From Pontiellaceae bacterium (lineage in GTDB: Bacteria; Verrucomicrobiota; Kiritimatiellia; Kiritimatiellales; Tichowtungiaceae), in NCBI GenBank assembly GCA_025457785.1, contig JALOTS010000087.1, forward strand, positions 1-7,888: a stretch of DNA of 7,888 nt, in the 5' to 3' direction. Under the pieces are notes generated by a model that was not told where the DNA came from, did no database searches, and saw only the letters and a program-made list of their open reading frames with translations. Position numbers and translations under genes: made by a program. This document shows positions 5,866-7,888 of the stretch, piece after piece. The first letter of the stretch is position 1. Each line of letters begins with the position of its first letter.

Positions 5866-6774
5866 TTGCGTCAGCAGCGCTTCCATATCGTCCGGAAGCG
5901 GCGCTTCAAACGTCAGCCGCTTTCCAGACTTTGGATGATTCAGCGAAAGTTTCGCGGCGTGCAGCATCTGGCGTCCGGCATGCGCGGACGAAGCCCGCCT
6001 GCAGCCATAGACGGTGTCGCCGATCACCGGGTTTTTGATGTGCGCCATGTGAACGCGGATCTGATGCGTCCGTCCGGTTTCAATTTTCACGCGGACGAGC
6101 GCCGCTTCGCCGAACGCTTCGACCACTTCGTAGTGCGAAACCGCCGGTCGTCCGTTGCGGACATTGGCCGCCATTTTTTTTCGGTGGATCGGATGCCGCC
6201 CGATGGTGGTTTCCACCACGCCGCGCTTGCCGCAGGGAACACCCCGGACAATCGTCAGATATTCCTTTTCCGTTCCGTGTTCCTTAAACTGCCGTGAAAG
6301 TTCCATCATGGCGGCTTCGTTTTTGGCGGCCACCATCACACCGCTGGTGTCTTTGTCCAGCCGGTGAACAATGCCGGGCCGCTTTTCGCCGCCGATGCCG
6401 GTCAGGTCTTTGCAGTGGTGAAGCAGGGCATTGACCAGCGTGCCGGTTTCGTTGCCGACGGCGGGATGCACCACCAGTCCGGCGGGCTTGTTGATGACAA
6501 TTATATGGCGGTCTTCGTAGAGAATGTTCAGGGAAATATTTTCCGCCTGCGGCCCGGCGGGTGCGGCATCGGGAATGGACCATTCCACGCAGTCGCCTGC
6601 ATGGATTTTCTGGTTTGCCTTGCACGGCGCACCGTTCACGCTCACCCGGCCTTCTTTTATCAGCGACTGCCAGCGTGACCGTGAATGCTCCGGCACCGCC
6701 TCCGTCAGCCAGGTGTCCAGCCGTCCGCCCGCTTGATCTGCAATTTTTTTAAACATGGGCGCCATGTTAACCAT
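5839..6774 (-). CDS. rluD: RluD-family 23S rRNA pseudouridine synthase
   Basis: The enzyme isomerises uridine to pseudouridine in structured RNA; RluD acts on helix 69 of 23S rRNA. From the chosen start it has 311 aa, near the 326 of E. coli RluD. An N-terminal S4 RNA-binding domain (about 16-68: GGRLDTWL, SRSRWQSLI, GRVSVNG) precedes the catalytic domain. That domain has NKPAGLVVHP (95-104), the catalytic motif HRLDKDTSG with Asp140, and RTHQIRVHM (235-243). The start is uncertain. ATGs at 6774, 6765 and 6756 all fit the S4 domain; 6774 has a weak GAG at usable spacing, and the open frame also reaches ATG 6798 and TTG 6804. RluC/RluA-type specificity cannot be excluded, but S4 plus motif order favours RluD. 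It is convergent with rdgB and divergent from the CAAX-type protease gene. Confidence 0.93.
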   Translation of the reverse strand: MVNMAPMFKKIADQAGGRLDTWLTEAVPEHSRSRWQSLIKEGRVSVNGAPCKANQKIHAGDCVEWSIPDAAPAGPQAENISLNILYEDRHIIVINKPAGLVVHPAVGNETGTLVNALLHHCKDLTGIGGEKRPGIVHRLDKDTSGVMVAAKNEAAMMELSRQFKEHGTEKEYLTIVRGVPCGKRGVVETTIGRHPIHRKKMAANVRNGRPAVSHYEVVEAFGEAALVRVKIETGRTHQIRVHMAHIKNPVIGDTVYGCRRASSAHAGRQMLHAAKLSLNHPKSGKRLTFEAPLPDDMEALLTQLRADLKKT

Positions 6775-6798
6775 GAAGCGGCTCAAATGGATACTCAT

Positions 6799-6820
6799 TT
6801 CCAATGGTTGGAATTATTCC
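6799..6820. repeat. Overlapping inverted repeats in the rluD/protease divergent region
   Basis: TTCCAA-TGG-TTGGAA (6799-6813) is a perfect 6-bp inverted repeat. It overlaps a second one, GGAAT-T-ATTCC (6810-6820). They lie between the divergent rluD and CAAX-type protease genes, the position expected for a shared operator. If rluD starts at 6798 or 6804 the first repeat touches its start codon. No regulator is implied by sequence. Confidence 0.4.
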
Positions 6821-6890
6821 GGTTGATTCCAGACCTTGAAATCGCTGTTTTTACTTTTACCGCGACACCCGTTCAGATAAGTTCCGCGGC

Positions 6891-7643
6891 ATGTCTGAAA
6901 AAATCAAAACCGAATGGACCCCCGAACTGGATAAAGAAAATGACCGCGCTGTCTGGGCGCATGCGATTCCTTTTGCCGCCTGGCTGCTGATGATGTCAGT
7001 GCTTGGCGATCCCTCCGGCATGCACTATCTCTGGCAGACGATCGGCGGGCTGATTCTTCTGCTGATTTTCCGCCCGTGGCGCTGGTATTCACGTCCGAAG
7101 CTGAGCAGCCTGCCGATGGCGATAGCCGTTGGAGTTCTTGTTTTCGTTTTCTGGGTCGGTCTTGAATCGGAGTTTTTTAAAAGCGCTTTTCCGAAAATCA
7201 GTGAATTTTACGAACGCTGGTTTGTGCAGTTTGCCCGTTTCGGGGAATTGCGCGAACCCCTTGAACTGGGAGAAAACGGACTTCATCACTACGATCCGCG
7301 CACGACCGGATGGCCGCTTTTCTGGGTGCATATGCTTGGCACCACTCTCGTGATCGGTGCAATCGAAGAATTCATGTTCCGCGGCTTTGTCTATCGCTGG
7401 ATGCAAGGCAGCCCTTTTTTCAAAAAAGATCTCGGCGTGATGGATACAAAAATGTGCATCCTCGTCGCGGCTGTTTTCGCGCTCGAACACAATGAATGGC
7501 TGATGGGCTTTCTCTGCGGCCTGTTTTATACGTGGCTCATGGTTCGCACCCGTGACATCTGGGCGCCGATCTGGGCGCACGCGCTGACCAACGGACTCCT
7601 CGGCTGGTACGCCGTTCATACCGGCGCTTATTGGTTCTGGTAA
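6891..7643 (+). CDS. CPBP/CAAX-protease-related integral membrane protease
   Basis: The 250-aa polytopic membrane protein belongs to the CPBP (ABI, Rce1-like) intramembrane metalloprotease group. Hydrophobic segments lie near residues 23-39, 46-61, 74-91, 143-157, 188-198 and 204-217. The three catalytic motifs are present: EEFMFRG (Glu159, Glu160, Arg164), HNEW (His200) and HALTN (His230, Asn234). The HNEW motif, the GLFYTWLMVRT stretch and the TGAYWFW end recall the CAAX-protease-related subfamily described from exosortase/PEP-CTERM bacteria; this is recalled family knowledge, not a search result. The segment 92-140 between transmembrane blocks is a long soluble insert. No exosortase gene is in view, so a sorting role is not shown. 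The ribosome site is poor, and no clear promoter was found in the 116-bp divergent gap. The substrate is unknown. Confidence 0.88.
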   Translation: MSEKIKTEWTPELDKENDRAVWAHAIPFAAWLLMMSVLGDPSGMHYLWQTIGGLILLLIFRPWRWYSRPKLSSLPMAIAVGVLVFVFWVGLESEFFKSAFPKISEFYERWFVQFARFGELREPLELGENGLHHYDPRTTGWPLFWVHMLGTTLVIGAIEEFMFRGFVYRWMQGSPFFKKDLGVMDTKMCILVAAVFALEHNEWLMGFLCGLFYTWLMVRTRDIWAPIWAHALTNGLLGWYAVHTGAYWFW

Positions 7644-7648
7644 ACCCG

Positions 7649-7662
7649 GCCCGGCAGAGCCG
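7649..7662 (+). repeat. Copy 2 of a dispersed 14-bp GCCCGGCAGAGCCG repeat
   Basis: This copy is identical to 806-819 and starts 6 bp after the stop codon of the CAAX-type protease gene. Both copies lie in 3' flanking non-coding DNA. A related hairpin, GCGGC-AAC-GCCGC, is at 7725-7737. Together they suggest a family of short GC hairpins scattered between genes. Confidence 0.5.
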
Positions 7663-7663
7663 C

Positions 7664-7687
7664 CTGTCTGCGTGCGCACACGTACAG
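7664..7687. repeat. Imperfect hairpin downstream of the CAAX-type protease gene
   Basis: CTGT (7664-7667) pairs with ACAG (7684-7687), and inside it CGTG (7671-7674) pairs with CACG (7679-7682) around loop CGCA. It lies 20 bp after the stop codon. There is no T-tract, so it is at most a weak or Rho-assisted terminator. Confidence 0.3.
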
Positions 7688-7724
7688 AAGGGCCGCGAAT
7701 AGTTCAGCCACGAAAGATCCCGGC

Positions 7725-7737
7725 GCGGCAACGCCGC
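7725..7737. repeat. Short GC hairpin GCGGC-AAC-GCCGC
   Basis: A perfect 5-bp stem with an AAC loop lies in the non-coding tail of the window, with the same architecture as the GGC-N3-GCC element at 7649. It has no T-tract, so it is probably a dispersed intergenic element rather than a terminator. Confidence 0.45.
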
Positions 7738-7752
7738 AACCAATAAGTTTAT

Positions 7753-7782
7753 CCGCAGATAAACGCAGATTTCCGCAGAGGG
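7753..7782 (+). repeat. Three CGCAGA words at exact 10-bp period
   Basis: CGCAGA occurs at 7754, 7764 and 7774, giving three units CCGCAGATAA, ACGCAGATTT and CCGCAGAGGG. The 10-bp period places the words on one face of the helix. Similar CGCAGAT-type tandem words are, as I recall, common in intergenic DNA of various bacteria; no function is known to me. Confidence 0.6.
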
Positions 7783-7809
7783 GCTTTAGCCCAACTTCCG
7801 CGGGCTAAA
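7781..7809. repeat. Two mutually exclusive hairpins sharing AGCCC
   Basis: GGGCT-TT-AGCCC (7781-7792) is a perfect 5-bp hairpin. TTTAGCCC (7785-7792) can instead pair with GGGCTAAA (7802-7809) across a 9-nt loop, giving a perfect 8-bp stem. The two share AGCCC and so cannot form together. On the plus strand an A-run follows, not T, so it is not a classical terminator in that direction. Confidence 0.5.
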
Positions 7810-7830
7810 AAATAGTTTTACGGAATGATT

Positions 7831-7859
7831 TTGCGCAACTTGTTTGCTTTCAATATAAT
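7831..7859 (+). promoter_or_regulatory. Candidate sigma-70 promoter reading out of the window
   Basis: TTGCGC (7831-7836) and TATAAT (7854-7859) are separated by exactly 17 bp. The -10 box is a perfect consensus match and the -35 box matches at 3 of 6 positions. The surrounding DNA is AT-rich. It points to a plus-strand gene beginning just beyond the right edge. No start codon with a ribosome site is visible before 7888. Confidence 0.5.
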
Positions 7860-7888
7860 ACGCTAAAAGGCGTTTTGGATTAAATTTG

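Noticed and set aside
7089..7679. Minus-strand open frame of 196 codons opposite the CAAX-type protease gene
   Set aside because: The sense strand has all CPBP motifs and membrane segments; the antisense translation is a low-complexity basic product with no domain.
7781..7809. Intrinsic terminator for the CAAX-type protease gene
   Set aside because: The stems are stable but are followed by A residues rather than T on the plus strand, and lie about 140 bp beyond the stop codon.

Overview
The window is a chromosomal stretch of housekeeping and envelope genes from a Gram-negative bacterium. Evidence for that cell type is a lipoprotein with a classical lipobox, a type IV pilus motor ATPase, and a membrane-anchored SppA-type peptidase. 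The short octamer and hairpin repeats between genes, a tiny Arg/Lys-rich protein, and a CAAX-protease-related protein of the kind known from exosortase-bearing bacteria suggest the Verrucomicrobiota/Kiritimatiellota/Lentisphaerota (PVC) neighbourhood. This placement is an inference from gene style; no rRNA or marker gene is present to prove it.

Layout. Positions 1-713 (minus) hold the N-terminal 237 codons of a PilT/PilU-family ATPase that runs off the left edge. Positions 867-3176 (minus) encode a 769-aa soluble hybrid histidine kinase (PAS-PAS-HisKA-HATPase-REC-REC). Positions 3392-3496 (minus) encode a 34-aa highly basic protein with its own promoter and a strong intrinsic terminator, making a self-contained minimal transcription unit. 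A divergent region (3497-3666) holds a tandem GGA-headed octamer array and leads into a plus-strand cluster: sppA (3667-4641), a LysM lipoprotein (4732-5223) and rdgB (5248-5865). A second octamer array fills the sppA-lysM gap. The rluD-type pseudouridine synthase (minus) converges on rdgB with a 27-bp overlap. A divergent CPBP/CAAX-type membrane protease follows (6891-7643, plus). The last 245 bp carry no gene that I can support; they contain short hairpins, a 10-bp periodic CGCAGA repeat and a good outward-facing promoter.

How the genes relate. The sppA-lysM-rdgB group mixes envelope maintenance (peptide degradation, peptidoglycan-binding lipoprotein) with nucleotide-pool sanitation; rluD modifies rRNA. 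The pilus motor and the hybrid kinase are adjacent and co-directional but have separate ribosome binding sites and a 153-bp gap, so a functional link is only possible. No complete novel system is visible. The most unusual items are the paired GGA-octamer arrays around sppA and the near-leaderless 34-aa basic protein gene.
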